Source: Avena insularis (Eukaryota; Streptophyta; Magnoliopsida; Poales; Poaceae). Taken from it: a stretch of 64,000 nt of DNA. The notes below the pieces were generated by a model. That model ran no database searches. It was given only the letters and a program-made list of their open reading frames with translations, and was not told the DNA's origin. The position numbers and the translations under genes are program-made. Shown here one piece after another: positions 37,044 through 48,489 of this stretch. Position 1 is the first letter of the stretch. Each line of letters opens with the position of its first letter. Location: contig CM042693.1 in assembly GCA_023614405.1 (NCBI GenBank), positions 338,317,527 through 338,381,526 on the forward strand, given 5' to 3'.

Positions 37044-40000
37044 TGTAAGGTTCCCAACCTTTAATAAGGTAGAGATCCATGTGTTTACAATGCTAGTCCC
37101 TGATCAATAGCTAGCATCCATAGTTAAGATGTAATATCAAGAAACAAAGGTCATAAATACAACTTTATAAACCAGAATAAAAATAATTTATTACATCTTT
37201 ACATAGCTCATTTGGCTATCTCATTACAATGCAGCAGAACATATAACAAAGGCATGGGGTCCTTCATCTTCGTGCCACAGGCATGTCACTGTTGGTCAGA
37301 GACTTCTAATCCTAATCAATAAACTTCACTAACATCAAACAAACCTGCAAAATAATAAGTTACAGCCACAAGGGTCAATACATTTGAATTATATTGGCAA
37401 GTGAAACTATAGTAGTATAGTGGAGTCTATCATCTACATGCATTTGCTAAGTGGAGCTTAGGTTTGCTTTGCTCAAAATAGATTTTCCTTATCATTTGAA
37501 AACACTAAGCTTTTTGCTTCGACAAAATCACTCCAAGGCATCTCCCAATAGAAATTGGTGATCCTTCAACCCCTTTGTTCAACCCCAAGTTTTAACTTAG
37601 AAATTGGATGAGGAGATTCTTGATAGCTTCCATGTCTTGATGCTCAAATTGTCCTTACCAGGGACATGGCTATATGGTACTTAGATTTTACACTGCAGAG
37701 GTGGTGCACTTTCCCACAAGACTTGGTTTCACCAAGACAAGATCTTTCCAAAAGCCTTCCCTGTAGACCACGTAGTAATGGACGCTGCCCAACCTATCGT
37801 CATCCCTACCACCAACTATCCATTTGGCTAAGTTATTGCAAACCTATATGATCCAGTGCAGAGCTCTATAATGCCAAGTGGTCGCACTTGAAGCTTCTCA
37901 ACATTTGGACATCTCAAATATCTTTGTTCCTGGGTGGCCATCCATTAAAGTGAGATACACAAGGTAAACCATAGAAATGGGCCTTGTGAACCACTCAACA
38001 CAAACCATTCCTTCCATTCCACCCAGGATTCATTCACTTAGTTGTTTTATTAAACAAAACACAAGTCCTTGACTTTAGAAATATTCTATATCAAGTGAAA
38101 ATATAATCCACCCTTGTTTTCTACTAGCTAAGCTAAAGTGATGATAGTAGTAGGAATCTTTTAACTTAGGAAATTTACTAAGGTTTCATCTACTAGGATT
38201 TCATGGCATAGTTTATTTTGCAAAAATTCGTATGCAAGTCCTACTTAGAAATATCAATAATGCATAGTGAAAATAATGGACAAAAAGTATGGAGCATCAC
38301 TTGCCTTTTTGGTAGATAATATAAGTTCACCCATTATTCGTAATGATCACACTCTTCAAATCACTACAATTCAATCAAGCAAGGCACAATTTCAATCTAC
38401 CATTCAATAAAACATCACATAAAATAATAGAAATAAAGCAATGCATGCAAGCATTCCAAACATTGTTTATTTACAAAAGTGGTTTCTAATAGGTTATAAG
38501 CATTCTAAAAACTTTATTGTCATTTTATAAAGTGGCAAAAACCATTTGCAAAAGATTTTACCTAAAAACCATTTTTTAAACCAAATCAATATTTTATGTA
38601 GTTGAAATGTCTTTAGCAAAGCAATAATCTTTATAAGGTTCACCAAATACATTTTTAAATCATAAAATTGGTATTGGGTCAGAGAGTTTAAATCAAAAAC
38701 ATTTCCCAAAGGTTTTCCCCAAAAAATCATTCTTAAACCATAATCAACATTTTATTTGGCTAGAAATGCTTTTATTCAAAGATTTATTATTTTGCTTCAC
38801 TCAAATATATTTTTGAAACCACAAATTGATTTCTATGGTCAGTAGGGTTCAAAACAAAACCATTTACCAAAGATTTTAACACCAAAATAATTTTACAAAG
38901 AATTTTATATTCAAAACATGCCTACACAAGTTTCTACAAAACAACCAATTTAACGGAAGCAATTTACTAAAAAAGTGCATGGTTGTAGGATTTGTCTTTG
39001 CTGATTCTATTGATATAAAATTTGCCAAATTTGGACGGTGGTTTGAAAGTTATGAATTTTACAAATTGGAAACATCTATTAGATCATTTCTGGTTTTAAA
39101 ACAATTCTGGCCACATGTCTTGTTTTGATCGGTCCATACCGCTTTCGCTTCGGATCGGGTCGCCGCTGAAGCGTTGCTGATTTAAGCAGATCGAGGCCAT
39201 GTGGACGCGCAACTTTCAATTGATCTAATCTCTAGCCGCATACAACGCATCAACGGTGGTCATGGGCGGCACATGACGCTCGGCTGGGCGCAGGTTGCCG
39301 GTGATTTAAAGCAAGCGCTGAAGAGGGATGGCGATGCTCACCGGGTTCGCCTCGTCAAGTTGAAGCTCGAGGTGGTCGCCATAGCTGAAGGGGCGCAAGG
39401 ATCTGCCGGTGATTTCTCGCCAGGCTGTCGCCGGGCGCCAGCGCCCGCTTCGCTGCTGGGGGCGCGGGCTACAAGGCATGTAAGAGCGAGATAACTGGAT
39501 CAGTTAGAAGAGCGAGTGAGAGTAGAACCTGCGGTGTCAACGTAGAGGGGAAGGGGCGGACGGAAGATACCTGGGGTATCACCGAGTAGAGGCAAAGTGG
39601 ATTGTATGCAGAGGTCATCACATTGTCCGGGTTCGTGTTCACAAGCTGATGAATGGGAAGGCCAGGAGGTGCGCCAGGGCTGGGGATCACGCGGTCGCCG
39701 AGGGGCGAGGGGCGGAGGTGGCTGAATTGGTGGAAGTGCCTGCCGGAGAAGAGAGTGGTCTCTGGTAAAATTACGATCCCGGTGGCGAGCTGGTGCGAGC
39801 GAGAGAGGGGAAGTGGAGAGGAGGGGTGAAGCGTGTTATGTACGCCGGATCACGAGGCTAAATCAACGCGCCACAAGTTAAAGAGGAATCAAGGTGCAAT
39901 CAATCGCGAAACGGGCGATGAGGGCGTCATTCATGGGAGGAAGATGACCGGGAGGTGGTACGGTCAGTTCTCCGGGCGAGAGAACCAGGAGGTGGGGTTC

Positions 40001-40950
40001 GCTGGTCAACCACTGTGGCCAACGAGGAGGGGTCATGTCAACCACTGTGGGTCAATTCGCTGGGGTCTGGTTGTCAACCACTGTGTGGGTCAATTCAAGT
40101 TGTCAACCAATCGCAGGGTCAATTCATGTGAAAACGGTTCACTACGGGGGCGGGGAGAGATGGGTCAGCTGGGCTTTAGGGCTAGCTGGGTTGGGCTGGC
40201 TCTGCTTTTTTTTCTTCCGCTTATTTTTCTTTTTCCATTTCTTTATTCTGTTTGATTTTAAGTCAAACATTACAAACTCCAAATGAATTCAAACCACCAC
40301 CAAACTTTGGGTGAATTTTAATTCTGTTTATCAACATATTCCAAAGTCCAAAATAGAACAATTATTTTTAGGGTTTATTATTTATTTAAAATAAATAAAT
40401 ATACTTTAGTCTTTAATTCAAAATAGGATTCAAATATGTTTAAAACTCTATTTGGCTTTCTAAATTTTTCCAATCCTTTTCAAGAGGGTTTTAATTTAAA
40501 TTATAAAATACTTTGAAATTTTATTTAAAACACTTTAATAAGTTTCCAATGTTTATTTTAAAATGTAAAAAGCCTTCACCAAATATAATTGGGTATAATA
40601 AACTTATTATTTTATTTAAATAATCCTTTACTCTTTTATCAAATAGAAATATTTTCTTTCATTTGCTTGGCCAAGATTTAATTTGGCTCTATAAAATAAT
40701 CCTATTTATTATTTCTACTTTGTTTATAAAACCATATCTTTTATTAAAATATCCAAAAATAGTGAGTCCAACTATTATTATAACTTTATTATTTATTTAT
40801 CTTTTCAAATCCCTTTAGGATTCTATTTGATCAAAATAGGTTTTGATGTTTCAAATTGGAATCAAAAAGTTTCTTCTCACCCTAAATTTCAACAATTGTT
40901 TAATTTGTTTATTTATTTTTCACATTTCAAAATTTGGAAAATTTTGGGAT
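37044..40950 (-). repeat. 5' LTR of the gag-only element (3.91 kb)
   Basis: This direct repeat of 31324-35317 starts TGTAAGGTTCCCAACC and ends TTTGGGAT, directly against the target duplication. Relative to the other LTR it carries an expanded minisatellite at 40003-40132 and many clustered small indels. Confidence 0.85.
40003..40132 (+). repeat. Minisatellite inside the 5' LTR of the gag-only element
   Basis: GTCAACCA(C/A)(T)GTG-type starts followed by GGGTCAATTC occur four times, beginning near 40004, 40037, 40074 and 40099, with units of about 25-37 bp. The equivalent place in the other LTR (about 34420-34455) has a single diverged unit. The array therefore expanded in, or was lost from, one LTR after insertion. 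Confidence 0.65.
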
Positions 40951-40955
40951 GTGAA
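40951..40955 (+). repeat. Target-site duplication GTGAA, right copy
   Basis: This is the partner of 31319-31323. It is followed by AGTGAAAAAGTC, which resumes the Tekay-like LTR with a slight local duplication. Confidence 0.7.
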
Positions 40956-41094
40956 AGTGAAAAAGTCATTGTCTTGTTATTTTTACTATAGGTGATCTAT
41001 AATTGCAAATGATTTGAATCCAATGATCTTGGATAGATAATTTCAATACCTTTCTAACAAAATTGGAATCATGCAATTTGGCTTACGCTCTGTT

Positions 41095-41176
41095 TGGATG
41101 CACGGAATTGATTTCAGGAAATGAATTAGGTGGAAATTCCAAATCCTGCCAGGAAAGGAATTGATTTCAGGAAATG
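41095..41176 (+). repeat. MITE-like filler between duplicated LTR segments
   Basis: CTTACGCTCTGTTTGGATGC opens an 82 bp segment absent from the other LTR. It contains GGAATTGATTTCAGGAAATG twice (near 41107 and 41157). GCTCTGTTTGGATGC resembles the termini of grass hAT-type MITEs. It sits exactly between two copies of a segment of about 210 bp of the host LTR. Confidence 0.45.
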
Positions 41177-41834
41177 TGATTTTTGAGAGTTGGAATCAAC
41201 TCAAAAGCATTGATGGTTGATTTTTGAAAAATGTTTGAATGTGAAAAGTCTCTCGTCTTATTATTTTTACTATAGGTGATCTATAATTTCAGATGGTTTG
41301 AATCCAACGGCCCGGATTGATAATTTCAATATCTTTCTATCAAAATTGAATCATGCAATTTGGATCAGTGAATCTCTTTGAATTGATTTTTGAATCCACC
41401 GATGTAACTAGGTTTTAACTAAAATGCAAAATATCTATTTGAACTGGCAGGCTACGCAAGGTGAAAGGAAATGCTTCGGGTTTAGTTAACCCTAAGCCAG
41501 ACGTCAATCTAGGCAAGGCGACAGAACAAGGTTCACGGTGTGGTTCGCCGCTCACAGCCATGACGGGCAAACCTAACAAGAACAGCGATTTGGCCTGGGT
41601 ATCATGGCTCACCCAGGCTACTTAGGGTCGGCGATGGAGCGAACGATGTTGTCGACGACGGCGGTTCAAACGGTGGTCATGGCGGCTCCCGGGTGGCTCC
41701 AATCAATCTAATCCTCTCCTCCCACAAATGCGCGACTCGCCAAATTCGGGCTGGTGCCGCTTTTCCGTGGAAAGGTCAAGGGTGGTTCGGGAGATAAGGG
41801 AGTGAGATGGTGTGAAGAATTGACGGGGTGGCCT

Positions 41835-41843
41835 CTATTTATA
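41835..41843 (-). promoter_or_regulatory. LTR TATA box of the Tekay-like element
   Basis: The minus strand reads TATAAATAGAGGCCACC, a near-perfect plant TATA box in the GC-rich part of the 5' LTR. Transcription would run toward lower coordinates. The promoter is now cut off: upstream U3 is split by the Athila-like element, and the downstream R/U5 by the gag-only element. Confidence 0.6.
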
Positions 41844-42417
41844 CATCGGCAGAGGGCATGGGATGGTCTAGGCTCGCTTGCGATGATGATACAGAGAGCT
41901 AATGGCATGGATGAGGGCGAGTACGGTGAAGTGTCTCCGCGATCATCACAGTTTAAAGGCACGGCAAGCGGTCGAGGATGGTCGGCATGGTCTCAGGTTT
42001 ACACGGAAACGACAAAGGCTCTGCATTTAACGACATGGGCAACTGGTCGCGCATGCAATGAACCATCGTGGTTCGGAGGTATCTAGGTCATGGCGAGCGA
42101 AACGGGCGGTGGAGTGCAAGGCACGGCATGTGCACGCTGTTGGCTGTGGTGTTTCGCGCCGCCTCGGCATGGTTGCGTAGAACTGGGCGGACGCTTGGTG
42201 GTCCATGGCTTGCCCTGCATCGAGGTTGGACAGGGCGGCGGTGGACGGTGGCTTGTCGCCTAGACATCATGGACGGTTCTTCCTCCTATGGCGCCCTCCG
42301 CTGCTGTCCATTGTCGACCGCAAGGGGGGCTCGAGGGCGTGGCATCGTGCAAATGGTGAAGGGGTGCTGCTTCAATGCGATGTTAGGCAATCGGGGTGAC
42401 ACGGGAGTGAAATGGGG

Positions 42418-43895
42418 TGATGAGCCACAAGTATAGGGGTGTATTGTAGTACTTTCTATAAATAGGAGTGTCGATCCCAACAAGGAGCGTAGGTGTTGAC
42501 TAGTGGTATGGACCATGAATTCTCAGAAATACTTAGCAAACGGATATTTAGGGGTTTTATGATAAGGCAACAAAACAAAGTGCAAGTAATAAAGACAACG
42601 AACAAACGTGCAAGTGGCCCAATCCTTTCTTAGCAAAGGACAAGCTGGAAATGCTTATAAGTACCAAACGCCTCGAGGACACATGGGAATTCACAAGTGC
42701 TTTCGCTTCAAATAGCTGAGTACTCTTATTTTGTGTTGTAAGTGTTGTGTGGGTGAACCTATGCTAATGTACCGACCTTACTTGGACTAATACATACTTG
42801 TGATTAAACCTCTAGAAGCATCCGCAACTACAGGAAAGTAATTAAGATATAAACCTAACCACAGCCTTAAACTCGAGATCCTACACTCCCTTGTGCAATG
42901 GTGTCCCCACGTGGGTTCAGGTTTCACACCCAGCAACCCCACAATTAGTAGACAAATACACAATGCATTCCCTAGGCCCATAAATGGTGAAGTATCATGT
43001 AGTCGACGCTCACATGACACCACTAGAAGAATAACACCACAACTTAAATACTAAACCATTGAATAATAACTCAACACAAATCCACTAATAACAACATGAC
43101 TTCTCCCATGTCCTCAAGAACTAGACGAAGTTCTCACAAGACATCATATGGATCAAGATCAAGGATAATATGGTGATGGATAAAAATCTGAAAATAAAGA
43201 ATAATCCAATGGTTCCACCACAAGAATCAACTACAATAGTAATTAACACCGAGACAGTTTCCCCTAAGACTAGTGCAAGATCCAATACAATTATTACAGC
43301 GGGATGGAGTGGTGAAGATGGTGCTGGTGGAGATAATCGTGTGGATGATGATGATATAGCTTGATGATGGTGTTGATGGTGACGATCTCCCCTCTCCGGG
43401 AAGGAATTTACCCGGCAGAAATCTATCTACCGGAGAGCTCTTTCTCTCTCGGTGTTTTCTGCCCCGCAGAGGCAGTGGAAATCTTTCTGTGGTCGCTCCC
43501 CGAGTATGAGGGTTCCGAGAGAAAGATATAGGCGAGAGGGCGGAGTCGGGAGCCGGCCAGGTGGCCCACACCTGCCCTAGGCGCGGGGCAAGGTGGGCCC
43601 GTGCCTAGGGGGTGTGGGCCTCCTGTGGCCCGGCTACGCCTCCCCTTCTGGCTTCCTTCGTCTTCTAGGAAAATATAATTTTCCAATATTTTTCTGGTAT
43701 TTTTCTGATTTTCATGAAATTGCATCAAAACACCTCTTTTTCCATCAGAAACCTGACTCTGGCAATCCATCCTCCAAGAATCACCCAATATGCAAAAATA
43801 GAGGAAAATACAAAAGTAACACCTCATAATAAGACTTATATCAATGAATAGTGTAAAATTATGATATACAATGGTGATGCAAATTGGACATATCA
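42418..43895 (-). repeat. Athila-like 3' LTR (1.48 kb)
   Basis: This direct repeat of 49247-50582 includes GTAGTCGACG..CACATGACACCACTAGAAGAATA and the GTGGGCC-rich block near 43590. It keeps about 150 bp (43360-43500, GATCTCCCCTCTCCGG...) that the other LTR has lost. Open frames that cross its right border (for example 44022-43423, minus) run from internal sequence into the LTR and are not convincing genes. Confidence 0.85.
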
Positions 43896-43906
43896 CCTCC
43901 CCCAAG
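43896..43906 (-). promoter_or_regulatory. Polypurine tract of the Athila-like element
   Basis: CCTCCCCCAAG on the plus strand directly follows the LTR, giving CTTGGGGGAGG on the minus strand immediately upstream of the 3' LTR. Confidence 0.7.
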
Positions 43907-45829
43907 TTAGACCTCGCTTCTCCCAAGCGAAAACTGAGCTTAGTAAACATGTCCACAGGTTTATGGAGTGAAGTGTCGATAAAATAATACAGACAAGAAG
44001 CATCACACTTACCATTACGCAACTCATAGATGAAAGCAACTCATCATTATATAACTTAGCTTGCAACACCTACATGAGTCACAATAGAGATGCATAAAGA
44101 TAAATCAAAATTGGAATTAGCAAACTCTTGTTCCTGGTCGAGAACAGCAAAACAGCCACAAATAAAGCATTTGAAGAAGTTTTAAATAGGAGTACTCTTT
44201 GCTCAAAAAGGTTTTTCACAATGAAGGCTTTCAAAGTAATAATCAATAGATAAGAGTCTTGTTCAAACAAGGAAGATAAATAACATGACTGAATAAATCA
44301 CCATATGAATGCTTGCAACACAACAACTCAAATGCTTGTCAAGATAGATAGGAAATAGGTTTACCGACTCAACTTAGAAAATAGGAGAAAGGTCCTTCAG
44401 AGAGGGAAGCAGGATTTCAAGTCATAAAGAGCTTCCAAAAGATTATGGTACTTACTAGCTTTGAGCCCTCATTGACCCTATCATAGGCATCTTGAGATGA
44501 TTAAGGTTAAAGTGAACAAGGATAGAGTATATGACGAAATATAAGTTGGAAATCTCATGTCCCTTGAGTACGAGGGACACACCTCATGCTACTCAACTTT
44601 AGTTACCGGTAAGTTCTTTTCATTGTAAGTACATGTGTATCATAAAGAACCGCCAACGGGGTACCCCTTGCACATGGTAAGAGCTATCCCATAACCAAAA
44701 TGACAAGGCAAGGCATAATAAGCATCTTAGCGATCTTTTATTTACTATGTGCATAGCTTTTATTGAGGATGCTTCACGTATCGCTCATTATGGTGATGTC
44801 GCAAGTTTCACCATGATTAGGCATGGCTTAGGCTAGCGCCCAGCGCTTCTCTAACACACATACATCACCCATGGACTTTCAAGTTCCATCTTTATTTCAC
44901 ACCGTCGACATCCGCAAACAAAAGAGCATGATATCAACTGTGGTACAACGATAGGTGCAATGTTGAAAGCGCTCACCGTGGCATCACGGTTCTGCTAATT
45001 CCAACGTAGATGCAAGCATATACAACTTCGATGACACAATGGTTCAAGTCTATTAGGGGAAAGAAAATAAGGTGTGCCATCAAGTTCGTGAGAGCTTTAC
45101 TAACTAGTCTTCACTAACAAAATACTTTTTAATTCGAAAGATAGATGAATCTTGAGAATTTTCTTGGAATAGCAATAATGCTAATAGGTAGATATGGTGG
45201 ACACAAATGGCATGGGTTTTGGTTCAAAGGGGTTCGAAACATGAGAAGTATGCCTTCTCAAAACAGGTTTTTGGCTAGCAAGGCTGGGTAGCAAGCAAAA
45301 GAGTTGAAAGAAGCAAGCAAAGCTACAAGTGATAAAGCCAAACATGCAACCTTCCTTGAAGAAACAAAATATCTTAAATAAAGAATACTAAGCTTATGAG
45401 CCAATCAAGAAAGAAAATAAATGATACAAATTACCTGTAAGCTTTTATCTTTTCCTTTCAAACCTCAAAAAGTGTTGCTACTGACCAGAGCTTGGTTTGC
45501 CAAAACCAATTTAGATTTACTTGATGCTCCCAAAATGATGCCAATAATGATCAACAAGATCCATCACATAATAGAGATTTGCAGACTAAAATAAGAAGTG
45601 GAAAAGTAAAAGATGAAACTTCATTAATATTCCATAAAGGCACTCACACCAAGGGATACATAGATAATCAACTAAAGGAGAGATGCTCCACATGCAAACC
45701 AACCTATAAGATAACTTCTACCAAAGACATGAATTCACTAAAAGGTAAAAGATAAAAGATAATGATGGTGATACCGCGGCACTCCCCCCATGCTTGGAAC
45801 AACCAAGGGGATGCCAAACCTGATGACGA
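43907..45829. other. 3' non-coding internal region of the Athila-like element
   Basis: No frame longer than about 65 codons is visible. Athila elements carry a long 3' region, sometimes with an envelope-like frame. None is legible here. There is also no reverse transcriptase, RNase H or integrase motif, which marks a deletion or an ancestral non-autonomous structure. Confidence 0.5.
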
Positions 45830-46430
45830 ATTACTCCTTCGGTGGTGGTGGTGTTATCTTGATAAGCTCCTCAATAAGTTTCTTCAAATCCTCAATCTCA
45901 ATGGTCAGAGTATGAGTCAACTCTGAATTCCGCTCAATGCGGTTCATGATCATGTCGGGCCGAGAATTCTAGTCCTTGTTATTCTTTCCCACTCTTCCTT
46001 CTTAGTGTGTTACCCCTGCATGGTTAGAACGAGGCATATCCCACATCGAAGGCAAATTCCTTTGGGCACCTGCTGGTATTGATGCTCATGTATAAGAGTA
46101 TGGAAGGGTCTCTTAGCACGTGGAGGATATTACCGTGGATTGTAGATAAGACGTGGAGGTTTCCCTCCTGTAGACATCCGTGTTTTCCTCCTAAGCTTGG
46201 TAGGTTTTGCCACCACTCCAATTCTTGCGACGGTAGCGCAGGTATCCGGATGCTTGTCCTCTTCCATGAATTCTTCATCCCCTACAAAAATCTCCTCCTC
46301 CTTGGGATCTTGAGGACCATCTTCCTGGATTCTTGCCTTTATCGCTGATGGAGACCATGGTGCTCTAAATTGAGAAGATTTCCGTAAATAGATCAAACGA
46401 AACACAACGAGAACACGATGCACGTAACCG
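45830..46430 (-). pseudogene. Extra frame of the Athila-like element with a coiled-coil-like end
   Basis: Overlapping minus-strand frames 46423-46130 and 46278-46024 are acidic (GPQDPKEEEIFVGDEEFMEED) and then basic. They continue in a shifted frame to about 45840, where ELTHTLTIEIEDLKKLIEE and PPPPKE form a heptad-like leucine/isoleucine pattern. I do not recognise a function. It lies 3' of the protease, where an autonomous element would carry reverse transcriptase. Confidence 0.4.
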
Positions 46431-47533
46431 GGATCCGAGGGGTTATATATTACTTAAGTTTCAATGCATATTAAAGGTATCGATATGAAAACGAGGCGTA
46501 GATTTTTGGAGCTCAAGGGCTCACACCTCCAGCGCGCTAGCCGGGGCACCTGGGTGGGTGAGGCCACCCCGACTCCATTTCTCCTCTGTTTCATCTCATA
46601 ACTTTCCTTATGTAATAAAAAACATCAAAAATATAAAAGATTAGCCTTTCACGAACCTTCTGTTTTCACCACTTTTACCTATTCAAAGACAAACTCTGCA
46701 GACTCCTTCCCTCCTTCTCCTGGAATTTTTTTTCATGCAAGGCATTACAGAAGCTTCAATGGAAACATTAGTGTAAGCAAAAACAATAAACTTTTAGGTT
46801 TACACTTCAACTGAAATCCATCAAAACAAAGGCTTCTATAAGAGGCAAATGCAAATGATAGCAGAAATCTGTCAAAACAGATCAACAAGTAAAGATTGAT
46901 TTTTAGAAAACCTTCGTTGCTCAAATTAAAAATGCAAACTAATGAAAGTTGGGCAACAACTTGGAGAACAAGAACACAAAAGTAAAGCTCTATCCGACGT
47001 ACTGAGCTTCCTCACGAAATTTTACAATGCAGCACAAAAATCTGTCCCAGGACAGCCACTTTTCACAACTCCTCCACTTCACAATAGTAGTTGAACTTGA
47101 CACAAAAACCAAAAAAAAAGGATAAGGAGTGGTTATTACTGAGGTAATAACTTCCAAGACTCAACCAAACTCTTGGGTTATATCCCAACAAGTACTTTTC
47201 TTTAATGCCTTTAAGTTAGGCTTGATATCTTCAAAGATGCTCACATAGGAGATATATATCTGGAGTGAAAGAGAGCATCAAGAAGCAAATAACCAACACA
47301 TTTGAGTCTAACCCACTTCCTATGCATGGGGGTATCATGAGAAAAAATATTGTTGAAACAAAAATCCACTAGCATAGGAATACAAAACAAATACAACTTC
47401 AAAGCTTTCAACATAAAACGGGGAAACTTAACATTATTGAGATGCATAAAACCATGTTTCCCTCTCTCATAATAACTTTTCCATAGCACTTTGAATAAAG
47501 TCGACAATATAATTGTCACTGTAAACAACTTTA
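46431..47533. other. Internal spacer of the Athila-like element
   Basis: One minus-strand frame (47549-47241, 102 codons) overlaps the end of the protease frame in another phase and is hydrophobic and aromatic. It has no recognisable domain. The rest is AT-rich and non-coding. Confidence 0.4.
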
Positions 47534-48484
47534 TCATTGGAATGAGCATACCACAGTCATCAAACAGAGGTCCAAGGTCATAAACTGATCAATAGAAACA
47601 AGTTGTTCCATCCTGAAAACTTTGTTAGGAAAGCTATTTTCACAAGGAGCTTTATCAAATTTGGAAAAGGTAAACTCATAAGAATCTCCATCAAACTTAG
47701 TTAAAACTTTTTCCTTTTTACAATCTATAATAGCTCCACAAGTGTTCCAGAAAGGTCTACCAAAAATGATAGGGCAAGTTTTACTAGCTGTTGAATTAAG
47801 TACTAGAAAATCAGCAGGATACTTAATCTTACCATAGAGAACCTCCACATCTCTTACAATACCAATGGGGCAAATGGTTTCCTTATTAGCAAGGTGAATA
47901 ACCACATCAATGTCCTCAAGCTCACAAGGACCAATTTCATGCATAATTTCCCTGTAAAGCTCATAAGGAATAGCACTAGAATTAGCACCAATATCACATA
48001 AACCATAATAGCAATGATCCCCAATTTTAATAGAAAGCACAGGAACACTAGCTTTTCTAGCCTTACTAACATGAGAAATAATATTAGAAGCGTCTTCATA
48101 GAAGACAATGTTCTCATCCTCTATATTTTTAGCGTCATGATCTTTCACAATAGCTACCACATGTTCAGTGTTCATTTGCTCATCAGGTTCCATAGTTTTC
48201 TTTGTACCTTTGTTATTCATACTAATTATCATAGAGTATTCCTTTACCTTAGCTGGGAAAGGGATTTTCTCAACATAAGGTTCAGGAACAATATGATTAG
48301 TAGTACAAACTTCAGTGCTTCTAACAGGAACATGACTAACAACATCTTTATAAGGTGCATGGTACTTATTCCACTTCTTTTTGGGAATTTCTATGTAAGA
48401 GTCAAATGTCTTAAAATAGTTGGCAATACTTTGGGAATCAAGACCAAACTCATTGCTAATATCACGGAAGTCATCAGTTCCCAT
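47534..48484 (-). pseudogene. gag C-terminus and aspartic protease of the Athila-like element
   Basis: This is a 316-codon open frame, the longest uninterrupted frame in the nest. Residues 1-80 are the gag-to-protease linker (TDDFRDIS, DSQSIANYFK, IPKKKWNKYH). The retroviral-type protease begins near residue 145. SIKIG is followed by CDIGANSSAIPY, in which D164-I165-G166-A167 takes the place of the catalytic D-(T/S/L)-G-A. IFGRPFWNTCGAIID near residue 250 follows, matching the flap-distal segment of Athila proteases. It would cleave the element's polyprotein. It is in a different phase from the gag frame upstream, so one frameshift separates them. No RT follows, and the frame ends at a stop after a divergent tail. 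Confidence 0.8.
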
Positions 48485-48489
48485 AAAAG

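Larger units (their letters stand above)
31324..40950 (-). mobile_element. Non-autonomous LTR element with about 4 kb LTRs and gag-only internal region
   Basis: Two direct LTRs (31324-35317 and 37044-40950) enclose only 1.73 kb. The internal region encodes a broken gag with several zinc knuckles on the minus strand and nothing resembling protease, integrase or reverse transcriptase. The layout (very long LTRs, short internal region, no pol) fits a large retrotransposon derivative that depends on another element's enzymes. A decayed methionine-type primer site adjoins the right LTR on the minus strand. A perfect GTGAA duplication flanks the insertion. The right LTR appears to lack the terminal GACA present in the left. 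A solo LTR of the same family lies at 12462-16162. Confidence 0.8.
40956..42417 (-). repeat. Tekay-like element, 5' LTR, piece 2 of 3
   Basis: This piece is collinear with about 21130-22485 of the uninterrupted LTR, except for a local duplication: 40956-41094 and the last part of piece 1 are repeated at about 41177-41390. It contains the GC-rich block with the LTR promoter and ends at GAGTGAAATGGGG, where the Athila-like element is inserted. Confidence 0.85.

Noticed and set aside
40003..40132. CRISPR-like regular repeats
   Set aside because: The units are imperfect, adjacent without unique spacers, and lie inside a plant LTR. This is a minisatellite.
39833..40255. 140-codon plus-strand open frame with a hydrophobic end
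   Set aside because: It crosses the minisatellite and the T-rich tract of an LTR. The hydrophobic tail comes from a poly-T run and is broken in the sister LTR.
43423..44022. 199-codon minus-strand open frame across the Athila LTR border
   Set aside because: It reads from internal non-coding sequence over the purine tract into the LTR, which a real gene of this element would not do, and the other LTR does not preserve the frame.
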